From Polaromonas sp. (GTDB lineage: Bacteria; Pseudomonadota; Gammaproteobacteria; Burkholderiales; Burkholderiaceae_C): 64,000 bases of DNA. The stretch covers positions 1-64,000 of the forward strand of contig JAQGLT010000129.1 in assembly GCA_028292745.1 (NCBI GenBank). Reading direction: 5' to 3'. The position numbers and the translations under genes are program-made. Under the pieces are notes generated by a model. It did not search any database and was not told the DNA's origin. It saw nothing but the letters and a program-made list of their open reading frames with translations. This document shows positions 46,164 to 55,090 of the stretch, piece by piece. Each line of letters opens with the position of its first letter. The stretch's first letter is position 1.

Positions 46164-47066
46164 TCAGGACTGGCCCAGCAGCGCCACACTTTCGGTCGAA
46201 TTTTCGCCCGCTTCCTGAATCGAACGCTGCGCAGGTAATGGCAGCGGAGTCCTTTGCGATGGAACTGGGGTTGCAACATTGCGCGAAGTAGGGGGCCGCT
46301 TGCCATCAACGACGGCCAGCAGGCGGGCATGCTCAGCCATGACCTTGCCTGCATACCCGCCATCGCTTTCCAGATTGGCTGCGCCTACATAGTGTTTCAA
46401 GCCACCTTCGATCGAGCCGGCGCGATGGATGCACTCCTGAAGCACTTTCACGCCAACCCGCAAGTTGGTCACAGGGTCGAAAGCCGCCAACTGGCCGCCG
46501 ACGGTTGCATATTTGTCATGATGCACCCGTGTCATCACCTGCATCAGGCCCTGCGCGCCAACCGGACTTTGAGCAAATGGATTGAAGCCTGATTCGACGG
46601 CCATGATGGCCAGGATGAGGGTAGGGTCCAGTTTGACGTTGCGACCAATATCAAAAGCTTCCGCCACCACTGCGCCGATAGGCTCTAGCGCCACGGAATA
46701 TTTTTTGCTGATCCACGCGGCCACTGCAGCCTGTTGCGTGGACAAAAGCCTAGGTTTCGGAGCTACAGGCTGTTCCACCCTGACAACTTCAGTCGGGGCA
46801 ACTATGGCAGCGGGAACTTCAGCAACGCGGCGTTTCTGCAACCAGGTCATGAGCTTCATCTCCCCGGCGTCACGCAAGTCAGGTCGCGCTGTCAAGGCAA
46901 TCGCAGAGAACACGACGGCAAGCCCCACAAGCGCAAAACTGCTATGGGTGACCTGAAAAAAACCTTGGGCAATATCTTCTGCCACCGTTGCAAGGTGGCT
47001 TTGTGCATTTCTTAAAAATGCGCGGGTGTTGGAATTGACGCTTTTGTCGATGACCAGTACTGTCAT
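46164..47066 (-). CDS. Lytic transglycosylase (SLT family), membrane-anchored
   Basis: A 300-residue protein. One transmembrane helix (about 45-65) is followed by a periplasmic domain with the Slt catalytic Glu in MAVESGFNPFAQSPVGAQGLMQV. It cleaves peptidoglycan glycan strands. ATG 47066 has AAAGGAG upstream. The C-terminal 50 residues are Ser/Pro-rich. The cause of the 110-bp gap to glyA's riboswitch is not seen. Confidence 0.88.
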   Translation of the reverse strand: MTVLVIDKSVNSNTRAFLRNAQSHLATVAEDIAQGFFQVTHSSFALVGLAVVFSAIALTARPDLRDAGEMKLMTWLQKRRVAEVPAAIVAPTEVVRVEQPVAPKPRLLSTQQAAVAAWISKKYSVALEPIGAVVAEAFDIGRNVKLDPTLILAIMAVESGFNPFAQSPVGAQGLMQVMTRVHHDKYATVGGQLAAFDPVTNLRVGVKVLQECIHRAGSIEGGLKHYVGAANLESDGGYAGKVMAEHARLLAVVDGKRPPTSRNVATPVPSQRTPLPLPAQRSIQEAGENSTESVALLGQS

Positions 47067-47490
47067 AGCACTCCTTTCTTTGCATGCGGTCCACTCTGAG
47101 GCCGCGCAGGCTTTGATTGGTTCGCCAGTCAACCACTTAAAAAACCACGTGATTGTTGACGCTCGTTGAGCTTGCCGAGGACGGCATGAAGTTCGGGTAT
47201 CCCCTAGTTTTGACAAACTTGGCGCATTCTAGTGGTCTGCTAAATAACCTGTCAATATTAACAAAACCGTTTGTTATATTAAAAACTATACAAGGAAGGT
47301 GATTTTTCGATGAAAAATGACTAACTTCACGCTTCCCAGGTTTTAATTTCAGGCTTTTCTTTAGGTAACGCTTGAAGCATCCAGTTAAATGAAAACCTTT
47401 GTAAGCCTTGGCATGCCGATTTTTAACGCTTCGTGGCTATGCAATGATCCGAGCAGACTGGCGCCAAAGTAAAAATAAAAGGAAACATCA

Positions 47491-47541
47491 ATGGCAGGCC
47501 CTACTGCAATTGAAAAATTAGGCTTGCTCGTATGGCTTTAG
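47491..47541 (+). CDS. Small ORF (16 codons), possible leader peptide
   Basis: ATG at 47491 is preceded by AAAGGAAAC (7-bp spacing) and gives MAGPTAIEKLGLLVWL, ending at TAG 47539. It is hydrophobic at the C-terminus. It lies directly before a row of hairpins and a terminator, so it may be a leader peptide that acts on folding. No family is recognised, and it could be a chance ORF. Confidence 0.4.
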   Translation: MAGPTAIEKLGLLVWL

Positions 47542-47557
47542 GGGTCTAACCTGCAGT

Positions 47558-47723
47558 TGTCCAACTCATTGGACATCAACCGGGTAACCAAGCCCGGCAA
47601 AACTGGAAGCAATCTCTTGCTTCCATCGCACCTCGAGACGATTAATCTCTCGTTTGCGAAGCCCGATGGCATGGTATTAATGCCGCCATCCGCCCCGGTC
47701 GGTTCAACTGACCGGGGTTCTTT
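47558..47723 (+). ncRNA. Candidate structured RNA: six consecutive hairpins ending in a terminator
   Basis: Within 166 bp the transcript can form, in order: TGTCCAA/TTGGACA (47558-47575), CCGGG/CCCGG (47580-47597), a perfect 9-bp stem TGGAAGCAA/TTGCTTCCA (47604-47625), CGAGA/TCTCG (47634-47652), GGCAT/ATGCC (47668-47684, alternatively GATGG/CCATC), and CCCCGGTC/GACCGGGG (47693-47717) followed by TTCTTT. This does not resemble any named riboswitch or small RNA that I recognise. It may be a leader RNA or an sRNA. Confidence 0.5.
47693..47723 (+). terminator. Rho-independent terminator of the candidate RNA
   Basis: A GC-rich 8-bp stem, CCCCGGTC with GACCGGGG, a 9-nt loop, then TTCTTT. It has the classic form of an intrinsic terminator on the plus strand. 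Confidence 0.75.
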
Positions 47724-48148
47724 ATGGCTGCTGTGCAGGCGACTCCCTAAAGAGATTGAAAGTGCTCTATATATAGATGAGCTTTCAGGTGTCCTGTCAT
47801 TTCCCATGGGTTGTCTTTGGGAGATGTTGACAAACTTTTTCCCCCTCCAGCCGATTGGCTTAATTGCACCAAATAAGACGCGTTGCGCCTTCATGCAACT
47901 GCAAAACCTCGTCCTGCCCAACTTAATTTGGCATTGCGTTAAAAACAGCGAAAATAGAGGCATTGCTTTAATTTTTAAAGCCATGGGTCGTCGGGCCTTG
48001 CAAGCCATGACCTCCATTTCCTTAGCTGCCAGATCCCCTGTTTGTCGTCTGCCATGCCAAAAATGCTGGCAGGCACGCCAGTTAGGTTTTGCATCCCGGC
48101 GCGGGCACTACTGTCCGAAGCTGCTTTTTTCCGAAACGATTTTTATAT

Positions 48149-51016
48149 ATGCTGCGCTTTCCCTTGTCCAAATCTTCCAAAGCCGAAACCACTTCAGCCG
48201 CCGCCGTGAAATCCAGCCCGGCCAAAAGCACTGAAGCCCATCCGCTTGACAGTCTGACGGGCGGTGCCTTTTCTGCGCCTACCTCGGGCGAACGTGCCTC
48301 GCGCATTCGCCAGTGGCTGGCAACCGACCCTGCGCCTGAGCAGATGGCCGAGGTTTACAAGGATCTTGCCAATCGCGACAAGGGCGCGGCCAAGCCTTTG
48401 AAAGAAAAGCTGGATGAAGTCAAGCGCAGCAAGGGTCAGGAAGCCGCTGCCGCCGAATGGGCCGGCAAGGCCCAAGTCCTTCTGGACTTGCCCAAACTCA
48501 ATCTGGCCGATGCCCTGGCGTGGCAGCGCGATGCTGCCAAAGCAGGTGCCCCCTTGTCCAAGGAACCATTGGCTGGGTTGAAGGTGCAGTTGACTGAGCG
48601 AGTCAAGACAATCGAAGACTTGCAGCATCGCACCCAGGTCCAGCGCGAAGCGGCTGTGCTGATTGCACAGCGTATCGAAGTGCTGTCCATCAAACCGTGG
48701 CGCGATGCCGAAGCCGTGCTCGACACCTTGCGCGCCGATGTCGCGCACTGGCAGGCGCAGGCAGACGAGTTGACGCAAGATGCCAACTGGGCGAGCGTGG
48801 ATGGCAAATTCCCGCCGCTCCTGGATGCTTCGCGCGGCCAGTTGCTGGCAGTCTGGGATGCGTTTCAAAGTGCGCTGGCCATGGCGTTGAAGGCGGCCGA
48901 GGACAGCGCTGCACCACTGCCTGCCGTGCCGGTGTGGGCCGATGAGTTGCGTGCTGCACGCGGCCTGCCTGCCTCGAAGGCCGAGCCTCACGGGGCAGCC
49001 GATGGCACCCAGCCGGCGCGTGCGCCCAAAATCAAGATGGATCCGGCGGCCTTGAATGAGTTGCGTGCCAAATCTTCGGCTACTGTGCAGGAGGCACTCG
49101 CCAGGCTTGAGCATGAAGTCACCGCGGGCCACGGTAAATCAACCCCCAAGGTGGCCGCTGACCTGCGCCAGGCGCTGAAAGAGAACATCCGCAACATCGA
49201 CAGCAAACTGGAGGCCGCAGCCCATGCCGCATTGACGGCCGCTGGCGAACTCGAAGGCTGGCAGCGCTGGCGTGCCGACCAGATCCGTGAAGAGCTGGTC
49301 GTCAAGGCCGAAGCCCTGGCGGCCAAGCCCTTGGGGGGGCGAAAGCAGCAGGACGCTTTGCGCAACATGCGCGAGCAGTGGAAAACCAGTGACCAGGGCG
49401 GCACGCCGAATCATGCGCTGTGGAAGCGGTTTGACGATGCCTGCAACGAAGCCCACAAGGTGGTTGAGGCCTGGCTGGAGAAGGTCAAGGAGCAGGCTGA
49501 GGCCAACAAGGCCCAGCGTCAGCTGTTGATCGATGAGGTGCTGGCCTGGGCGGAGGCGAACCAAGGCAATACCGACTGGAAATACCATATCCGCAGCCTG
49601 AACGGCTTTGTCGAAAAATGGCGCGAAGCCGGGCATCTGGGGGAAAAAGCCTTTGCTGAAATCCAGCCGGTCTGGAAAGCTGCCATGGACCAGGCCGATG
49701 CGGCGCTTACCTCTGCCCGCAACGACAGTCTGGCACGCCGCAGAGCCATGATCGAGGAGGCGCAGGCGCTGGGCGCCGAGCCGCAGTTGCGCATTGATGC
49801 GGTCAAGTCGCTGCAGCAGCGCTGGCAGCATGAAGCGCAAAGCGTGCCGATCGAGCGCAAGCAAGAGCAAAAACTGTGGGACGCTTTCCGCAAGCCGATT
49901 GACGATGCTTTCCAGCGCAAGACGCTGGAGCGCGAAAAGGCCGCAGCAGCTTTGGGTGAGCATGACCGTTATGTGCTGGAGGCGGCCAAAGCGGTGGAGG
50001 CGGCAACTGCCAGCGGCGATGCGCAAAAAATTCATGCGGCTGCGAAAGCCCTGGAAGCGGCGGTTCGCGGACAAGTCCAGGTGGCCGCCGCCGCTGCTGA
50101 AGCCAAAACGGCGGCCGATGCCGCAGGGGCGGCGGCCAATGTCGAGGAAATTCCAGGATCAGAAGCAAATCAGGCCGCAGTGCAGGATATGCCTGCACAA
50201 GATGCTACTGAAAGCATAGCAAATGAGGAGGCGGGCGACACTGCTGCAGCACCACCTGCAGAGGCTGCTCCAGCGCTTGACCCTGCACCGTCCGAGCCGG
50301 CGCCGGCCCCGAAACCAGCCGCCAAGCCCATCATCGCCATGCGGGGCGACGACCGTCCAGGCATGCGCAAAGCCGAACCTGTCAGTGCCGGGCGTGGAGG
50401 AAAATTTGGCGATCGCAAGGACGCACGCCCGGGCAGCAAGCCGGGCGGCCCACGTTCCAGCAGCGACAACAAGTTCGAGCCCTACCGTGCCGACCGCGAC
50501 AGCCGCCTGGACCGTGGCGAGCGCTTCAGCGAGCGTCCGGCGTTCGAAGACCGTGGCCCGCGCCTGGGCGATGCCGCCTTCCGCGCCCAGCGCGAAGCGT
50601 TTGAAGCCGCCAACCAGGCGCTGAAAAAGCTGGCCATGCAAGCGCATGGCGAAGTGCTGACCAACCTGCTCACCGCCTGGGAAAAACGCGATCCGTCGCA
50701 ACTGCCCGCTGTGCAGGAATTGGGCAAGCAGGTCACGCCCGCGGTGCGCAACAGCTGGGTTCAGGCCCTGGGCGCACCGGCCGGCAAGGATGCGGCCGAG
50801 GCGCTGTTGCGTTTGGAAATCGCCGCCGAACTGCCCACGCCGGCCGAGCACATCAGCGCGCGTCGCATGCTGCAGCTACAACTGTTGACCCGGCGCAATG
50901 CACCGGCTCCGGCCGAAACCTGGGGCGAGGATGCCGCCAAGGTGCTGGCAGCTGAATTCGATGCCGGCAATGCCCGGCGTGTGCAAAATGCGCTGAAGGC
51001 GCTGCTCAAGCGCTGA
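48149..51016 (+). CDS. Large DUF349-domain protein
   Basis: A 955-residue protein of the DUF349 family, whose short helical repeats recur through the middle (for example LRNMREQWKTSDQGG and LNGFVEKWREAGHLG). The Ala/Lys/Glu-rich helices suggest coiled coils. A Pro/Ala/Glu-rich, low-complexity linker lies near 660-780, followed by a basic, Arg/Asp/Gly-rich tract and a compact C-terminal helical domain (MLQLQLLTRRNAP to the end). There is no signal peptide. ATG 48149 lacks a good ribosome binding site. The function of this family is unknown. The linker DNA contains a family A core (50204-50220). Confidence 0.82.
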   Translation: MLRFPLSKSSKAETTSAAAVKSSPAKSTEAHPLDSLTGGAFSAPTSGERASRIRQWLATDPAPEQMAEVYKDLANRDKGAAKPLKEKLDEVKRSKGQEAAAAEWAGKAQVLLDLPKLNLADALAWQRDAAKAGAPLSKEPLAGLKVQLTERVKTIEDLQHRTQVQREAAVLIAQRIEVLSIKPWRDAEAVLDTLRADVAHWQAQADELTQDANWASVDGKFPPLLDASRGQLLAVWDAFQSALAMALKAAEDSAAPLPAVPVWADELRAARGLPASKAEPHGAADGTQPARAPKIKMDPAALNELRAKSSATVQEALARLEHEVTAGHGKSTPKVAADLRQALKENIRNIDSKLEAAAHAALTAAGELEGWQRWRADQIREELVVKAEALAAKPLGGRKQQDALRNMREQWKTSDQGGTPNHALWKRFDDACNEAHKVVEAWLEKVKEQAEANKAQRQLLIDEVLAWAEANQGNTDWKYHIRSLNGFVEKWREAGHLGEKAFAEIQPVWKAAMDQADAALTSARNDSLARRRAMIEEAQALGAEPQLRIDAVKSLQQRWQHEAQSVPIERKQEQKLWDAFRKPIDDAFQRKTLEREKAAAALGEHDRYVLEAAKAVEAATASGDAQKIHAAAKALEAAVRGQVQVAAAAAEAKTAADAAGAAANVEEIPGSEANQAAVQDMPAQDATESIANEEAGDTAAAPPAEAAPALDPAPSEPAPAPKPAAKPIIAMRGDDRPGMRKAEPVSAGRGGKFGDRKDARPGSKPGGPRSSSDNKFEPYRADRDSRLDRGERFSERPAFEDRGPRLGDAAFRAQREAFEAANQALKKLAMQAHGEVLTNLLTAWEKRDPSQLPAVQELGKQVTPAVRNSWVQALGAPAGKDAAEALLRLEIAAELPTPAEHISARRMLQLQLLTRRNAPAPAETWGEDAAKVLAAEFDAGNARRVQNALKALLKR
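50204..50220 (+). repeat. Family A core inside the DUF349 gene
   Basis: GCTAC-N7-ATAGC, preceded by GCACAAG, in the linker-coding part of the gene. It keeps the frame. It is one mismatch from the hallmark inverted repeat, so weaker evidence than the intergenic copies. Confidence 0.45.
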
Positions 51017-51039
51017 GCGGAAATAGGCGGGCCGGGGTG

Positions 51040-51406
51040 CTGTCTCACAGCCCGCCCGAATGCAAACAGCACGTGCCCGACGTGATTCCGCTGGGCATGA
51101 CAGCATCGCCGTACCCCAACCGCATCCTGCCAAGGAACGGCTATGGGCAAGCGCTGGCCGAGCGCAGGCTTACCAAACTCTACAGCCAAGCGCCCAGCCT
51201 GGCTGGACGCTGCCCAAGGCGATCGATGCGGCCCTGGCTTCGGCTTACGGCTGGGCCGACGACAGCGCCACGATGGCTGATGAAGAAATTCTGAAGCTCT
51301 GAAGCGGTTGCTGGCGCTGAACCTGGAACGCGCCGCGCAGACCGAAGGCACCAAAAGCACCAAAGGCGCTGAGGTGGCAAGACGAAAAACGCTATTAAAT
51401 AAATAG
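51040..51406 (+). pseudogene. Remnant of the C-terminus of a class I DNA methyltransferase / MmeI-like R-M enzyme
   Basis: Three reading frames together give the tail of a MmeI-type restriction-modification enzyme or related N6-adenine methyltransferase. One frame has LAERRLTKLYSQAP (ending near 51192). A second has WLDAA at 51200. A third has AIDAALASAYGWADD and MADEEILKL (from 51216). The frame at 51302 gives KRLLALNLERAAQ. The order matches the usual C-terminus (LY-RP-WL, LDAAV-AYGW, SDEEIL-RLLALNLER). At least three frameshifts separate the pieces, so it is dead. The stop lies in a family A repeat. The gap shows no other gene. Confidence 0.65.
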
Positions 51407-51442
51407 CTGCTTGCCCAGGCGCTGCTTGCGCCAGCGGCTAAT
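51385..51442 (+). repeat. Dispersed repeat family A, copy 8, at the end of mtfA
   Basis: The core GCTAT-N7-ATAGC is at 51391-51407, followed by GCTGCTTGCCCAGGCGCTGCTTGCGCC. It abuts the convergent 3' end of mtfA and the restriction-modification remnant. Confidence 0.75.
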
Positions 51443-52208
51443 TTTGCTTAAAAAACTGGTTGTACAGCCGGGTCAGGTCGGAAAAATCTTCGGTAAAGCG
51501 CTCGCGGTTCACAAAATAGGCTTCGCAGGTCACGGCAAAAAATTCAGCTGGCGCCGTGGCGCCGTAGGCATCCAGCCAAGGCGGCTCGGCGCCGAAGCGC
51601 TCGGCCATGGCGACCTGCTCGTAAAACCGGTCGTAAGCGGCCTGCATCACGGTTTGCCAGGCGGCGTGCGCCGCGCGCGAGGGCAGGGGTGGGCAGCCGT
51701 CGGCAGCGCCATCGCGCATGTCGATTTTGTGGATGAACTCGTGGATCACCACGTTATGGCCCTGCTCGGCGGACGTGCCGGAGGCAGCAACGTCCTGCCA
51801 GCTCAGAGTGACCGGGCCGCCGTGCATGGCTTCGCCCAGCAGCGCTTCGCGGTAGTGATGCACCACGCCAGCGGCATCGGTTCTGACGCGGCGCGCCAGC
51901 ATGGCACCGGGATGCAGGACGATCCCGGTGAAATCGTCGTACCAGCGCAGGCCCAGGTGCAGCACAGGCAGGCAGGCCTGGGCGGCGATGGCGACCGCCA
52001 TTTCATCGGTCACGGTCAGCGCGTGTGCCCCGGAAAATTCCTTGCGCTGCAAAAACTGCCCGGTCAACAGGCGCAGCTGCTGCAACTCGGAGGCTGAGCG
52101 CCGGGCAAGAAAGGGGTAGTGCTGCAGGGTATCCCGCCATAACAGGTCGGGCATGTCCGTGGCCCGGCCGCGCCCAAGACCGAGCCGGGTTTTCAACCAG
52201 TTCAGCAT
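51438..52208 (-). CDS. mtfA: Zinc-dependent peptidase MtfA-like
   Basis: A 256-residue protein with the gluzincin motif HEFIHKID (HEXXH) and a downstream Glu (AVTCEAYF) as the third zinc ligand. E. coli MtfA is a peptidase that binds the Mlc repressor; that partner is not implied here. ATG 52208 lies 11 bp after the lpxH stop; a TTG at 52229 would overlap it. Confidence 0.88.
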   Translation of the reverse strand: MLNWLKTRLGLGRGRATDMPDLLWRDTLQHYPFLARRSASELQQLRLLTGQFLQRKEFSGAHALTVTDEMAVAIAAQACLPVLHLGLRWYDDFTGIVLHPGAMLARRVRTDAAGVVHHYREALLGEAMHGGPVTLSWQDVAASGTSAEQGHNVVIHEFIHKIDMRDGAADGCPPLPSRAAHAAWQTVMQAAYDRFYEQVAMAERFGAEPPWLDAYGATAPAEFFAVTCEAYFVNRERFTEDFSDLTRLYNQFFKQN

Positions 52209-52218
52209 TGTTTCTGGC

Positions 52219-53022
52219 TCATGCGCCAAGCAGGGCGATGCGTTCCAGGCCGCTGGCCGTCAGGCGCAGCACGTCGGCGCGCGGCACCGGGGCCACTGCA
52301 TCCCAATCGCTCAGCACCACGCGCGAAAGGCCTTCGCCCAGATCGTGTCGGGCCGGCTTGTGGGTGTGTCCGTGGATCAGCGTGCCGGCGTGGGCTGCCT
52401 GCAGCCACTGGCGGGCAGTGCCTGTGTGCACGTCGGCATACGCAACGCCTGAATGCTTGCGGGCTTCGCTTTGCCGGCGCATGTCGCCGGCGATGGTTTG
52501 GCGCTCGGCAAGCGGTTTGGCCAGAAAAGCACGCTGCCAGTCCGGGGCGCGCACCTGTCGGCGAAACGCCATGTACTCGGTATCGTCCAGGCACAGCGCA
52601 TCGCCGTGCGACAGCAGCCAGCGCTGGCTGGCGAAAGCCAGAACGGCCGGGTCGTTCAGCAAGGCGGCGTTGCAGTTCTTCATGAGGCTGACGCCCACCA
52701 GGAAGTCGCGGTTGCCGTGCATGAAGAAAAGCGCCAGCCGCCTGCCCGTCTGCGCCAGCACGCTGGCGCAGCAGTTTTCAAAACTGGCGTCAGGATGGGC
52801 GTGAAAGTCGTCGCTGACGGCGTCGTCGCCGACCCAGACTTCAAACAGGTCGCCCAGAATGAACACGGCATCGGCCGGGGTGCTCTGCAGGTAGGCCTGC
52901 CACACGGCAAAAGTGGCCGGCTCCTCGGCGTTCAGGTGCAGGTCTGAAATGAAATCAACCGTACGCCAGGCGACGGGAGCGGCAAGCTCGGTCATCCGGG
53001 GCACGGTCAATGGCATGTCCAT
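52219..53022 (-). CDS. lpxH: UDP-2,3-diacylglucosamine diphosphatase
   Basis: A calcineurin-like phosphoesterase of lipid A synthesis. The metal-binding motifs DFISDLHL, GDLFEVWVGDD, HGNRD, LSHGD and HGHTHKP are all present. ATG 53022 gives 267 residues, and ATG 52995 would be nearer the 240-260 typical of the family. The LpxH family is distinguished from other phosphoesterases by these motifs and the cyclophilin neighbour. Confidence 0.92.
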   Translation of the reverse strand: MDMPLTVPRMTELAAPVAWRTVDFISDLHLNAEEPATFAVWQAYLQSTPADAVFILGDLFEVWVGDDAVSDDFHAHPDASFENCCASVLAQTGRRLALFFMHGNRDFLVGVSLMKNCNAALLNDPAVLAFASQRWLLSHGDALCLDDTEYMAFRRQVRAPDWQRAFLAKPLAERQTIAGDMRRQSEARKHSGVAYADVHTGTARQWLQAAHAGTLIHGHTHKPARHDLGEGLSRVVLSDWDAVAPVPRADVLRLTASGLERIALLGA

Positions 53023-53056
53023 CAAGGACTCGGACAAGCTCAGGCCGTGGAGTGGC

Positions 53057-53566
53057 TTAAGCCAGCGCGACGGCTTTTTCGATGATCACGTCTTCGACTG
53101 GCACGTCAGAATGGCCGCCCTTGTTGCCAGTCTTCACGGCCTTGATCTTGTCCACCACCTCGGTTCCCGCCACGACCTTGCCAAATACGGCATAGCCCCA
53201 GCCCGACGCGCTGGGAGCGGTGTGGTTCAGGAAGCCGTTGTTCGCGACGTTGATGAAAAACTGCGAGCTGGCCGAATGCGGGGCGTTGGTGCGGGCCATC
53301 GCAACGGTGTAGTTGTCGTTCTTCAGGCCATTGGTGGCTTCGTTTTCGATTTCGCCGTCGGTGGGCTTTTGTTTCATGCCAACGGCAAAGCCGCCGCCCT
53401 GCACCATGAAGCCCGGAATCACGCGGTGGAACACGGTCCCGTCGTAATGGCCCTTGTTGACGTAGCTCAGGAAGTTGGCGACGGACTTGGGCGCCTTGGC
53501 CGCGTCCAGCTCAAGGGTGATGACGCCATGGTTGGCGATATGGAGTTCTACTTTTGGATTGCTCAT
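53057..53566 (-). CDS. ppiB: Peptidyl-prolyl cis-trans isomerase B (cytoplasmic cyclophilin)
   Basis: A 169-residue cyclophilin with the active-site motifs [13 protein letters not shown] and SSQFFINVA. There is no signal peptide. It lies 16 bp after a second, exported cyclophilin. The order exported-cytoplasmic cyclophilin-lpxH is common in this group. Confidence 0.95.
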   Translation of the reverse strand: MSNPKVELHIANHGVITLELDAAKAPKSVANFLSYVNKGHYDGTVFHRVIPGFMVQGGGFAVGMKQKPTDGEIENEATNGLKNDNYTVAMARTNAPHSASSQFFINVANNGFLNHTAPSASGWGYAVFGKVVAGTEVVDKIKAVKTGNKGGHSDVPVEDVIIEKAVALA

Positions 53567-53582
53567 GGTGTCCTTTTGTTGA

Positions 53583-54191
53583 TTAGCTGAGGAGGGTTGC
53601 AGATTTGATCACAACGGGCGTCTTGGGAACATCCGAAGGGAATGGGCCGCCGCTGCCGGTTGGCAGGGACTTGATTTTGTTCACCACATCCATGCCGCTG
53701 ACGACCTTGCCGAACACGGTGTACCCAGGCGCCTGGGTCGAAGGATTCAGAAAGTCATTGTCTTTCACATTGATGAAAAACTGCGAGGAAGCGGAATCGG
53801 GGTCATTGGTGCGGGCCATGGCCAGCATGCCCACGACGTTTTTCGGACCGCCCCTGGCCAGCGCCTCGCGGCCTTCATGCACCACCGGGGGGCGGCTCTT
53901 CTTTTCGGCATAGGCCGCGTCGTAGCCACCGCCCTGGACCATGAAATTGTTGATGACGCGGTGAAAAACCGTGCCGTCGTAGTGCTTGTCTTTCACATAC
54001 TGCAGAAAATTCTCGACTGTCTTGGGTGCCTTGTCGGGGTACACCTCGACCACGAAATCGCCTTCGCTGGTCACAAATTTAACCTTGGGCGCGACAGGAT
54101 TTGCCGCCAGGGCCATGCCTGCGCTCAGGCTCAACGCCGTCAGCAGGGCCGTGGCGGCACGGCGGGAAATGCGGGAGGTTGGAATTGTCAT
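53583..54191 (-). CDS. ppiA: Peptidyl-prolyl cis-trans isomerase, periplasmic cyclophilin
   Basis: A 202-residue cyclophilin with a signal peptide (about 1-30, ending GMALAA) and active-site motifs [13 protein letters not shown] and SSQFFINVK. It should assist folding of proline-containing periplasmic proteins. It lies 34 bp after the TPR gene, and ppiB follows. Confidence 0.92.
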   Translation of the reverse strand: MTIPTSRISRRAATALLTALSLSAGMALAANPVAPKVKFVTSEGDFVVEVYPDKAPKTVENFLQYVKDKHYDGTVFHRVINNFMVQGGGYDAAYAEKKSRPPVVHEGREALARGGPKNVVGMLAMARTNDPDSASSQFFINVKDNDFLNPSTQAPGYTVFGKVVSGMDVVNKIKSLPTGSGGPFPSDVPKTPVVIKSATLLS

Positions 54192-54225
54192 CGCGTCGTT
54201 CCTTCAAATCAAAGAGGGATGGGTG

Positions 54226-54792
54226 TCAGGGGGCTTTGGCCGGCGTGGCGGCTTTGGCGGTCGATGCCAGCAACTGGCCGATCAATGCCAGCTTTGGCGG
54301 CAAGCCGGCGTTGGCGGCATTGAGCTGCAGCGCCCGGCTGTAGGACTGGCTGGCGAGCCGGGCATAAATGTCGCCCAGGTTTTCATGGGCAGTGGCGTAG
54401 CTGGGGTTGAGGCGTATCGCCATTTCCAGTGCTGACCTGGCCTTGTCGAACTGGCTCTGGCTGGCATAAAGCACGGCCAGGTTGTTGTAGGGCTCAGGCA
54501 GCTCGGGATAGTCCTCGGTGATCTTGGTGAATGTTTCGATGGCGTCGCTGGTTTGGGCCGTTTCCCCCTGAATCACGCCCTTGAGAAAGCGCATCTGCGG
54601 ATCGCGCGGTTTTGCGGCAAGGTATTTGTCGGCGCTGGCCAGGGCCTGGGGGAATTGCCTGGCGCCAATCAGCCGGTTGACCTCGGTGTACTCGTCGGCA
54701 TGAACTGGCGGCGCGCCAAGCAGCATCAGGGCCAGCAGGCTGCTCATGAGCCATGCTGGGGACTGGCGGAAAAGGAAGGCTTGGATGGGCAT
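54226..54792 (-). CDS. Exported TPR-repeat protein
   Basis: A 188-residue protein with a signal-like N-terminus (about 1-34, ending PPVHA) and tetratricopeptide repeats (PYNNLAVLYASQSQFDKAR and AHENLGDIYARLA). It probably scaffolds proteins in the envelope. ATG 54792 is chosen over a TTG one codon earlier. It heads the ppiA-ppiB-lpxH-mtfA run. Confidence 0.85.
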   Translation of the reverse strand: MPIQAFLFRQSPAWLMSSLLALMLLGAPPVHADEYTEVNRLIGARQFPQALASADKYLAAKPRDPQMRFLKGVIQGETAQTSDAIETFTKITEDYPELPEPYNNLAVLYASQSQFDKARSALEMAIRLNPSYATAHENLGDIYARLASQSYSRALQLNAANAGLPPKLALIGQLLASTAKAATPAKAP

Positions 54793-55090
54793 CAACGCTC
54801 GCTGGGTTTATGAAAGCATGGGAGGCGCCGCGGCGCGAAGTGACAATAAAGCAACCCGACCTTGCGCGCTGCAGCGGGCTCGTTGCTCCTGTCAGGACCG
54901 GCTCGATATACTGTTTAATTCTAGCCGAGGGGGTATAGTCACCCCCGATCTCCTGTTGTTTTTGCTTCGTTTTGCCTGGCGAATTTCCCCTTGCTTCAGC
55001 GTTCATCGCCGCCGATGATGTCCATTCGCTTTCCTCGGTTTCCTTCCTTCTGACGCGTTTCGCGTCAGCTCACGCACCCAGACAATTTTC
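54793..55090. other. Divergent promoter region with GC-rich hairpin
   Basis: Between the TPR gene and cysS. GGGGGT / ACCCCC pair around a 6-nt loop at 54929-54946, near the midpoint. No gene of good quality is seen. Confidence 0.5.

Larger units (their letters stand above)
47067..48148. other. 1.08-kb AT-richer intergenic region
   Basis: Upstream of the transglycosylase on the left and the DUF349 gene on the right. 47200-47480 is clearly more AT-rich than the neighbours. It holds a short ORF and a set of hairpins (see the separate entries) and, after the terminator at 47693, about 400 bp with no convincing gene in either strand. Two overlapping open frames of 159 and 225 codons there were judged spurious. 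Confidence 0.6.

Noticed and set aside
47538-48234. Overlapping open frames of 159 aa (minus) and 225 aa (plus)
   Set aside because: Neither has a good ribosome binding site or a recognisable family, and both run across the hairpin series and terminator.
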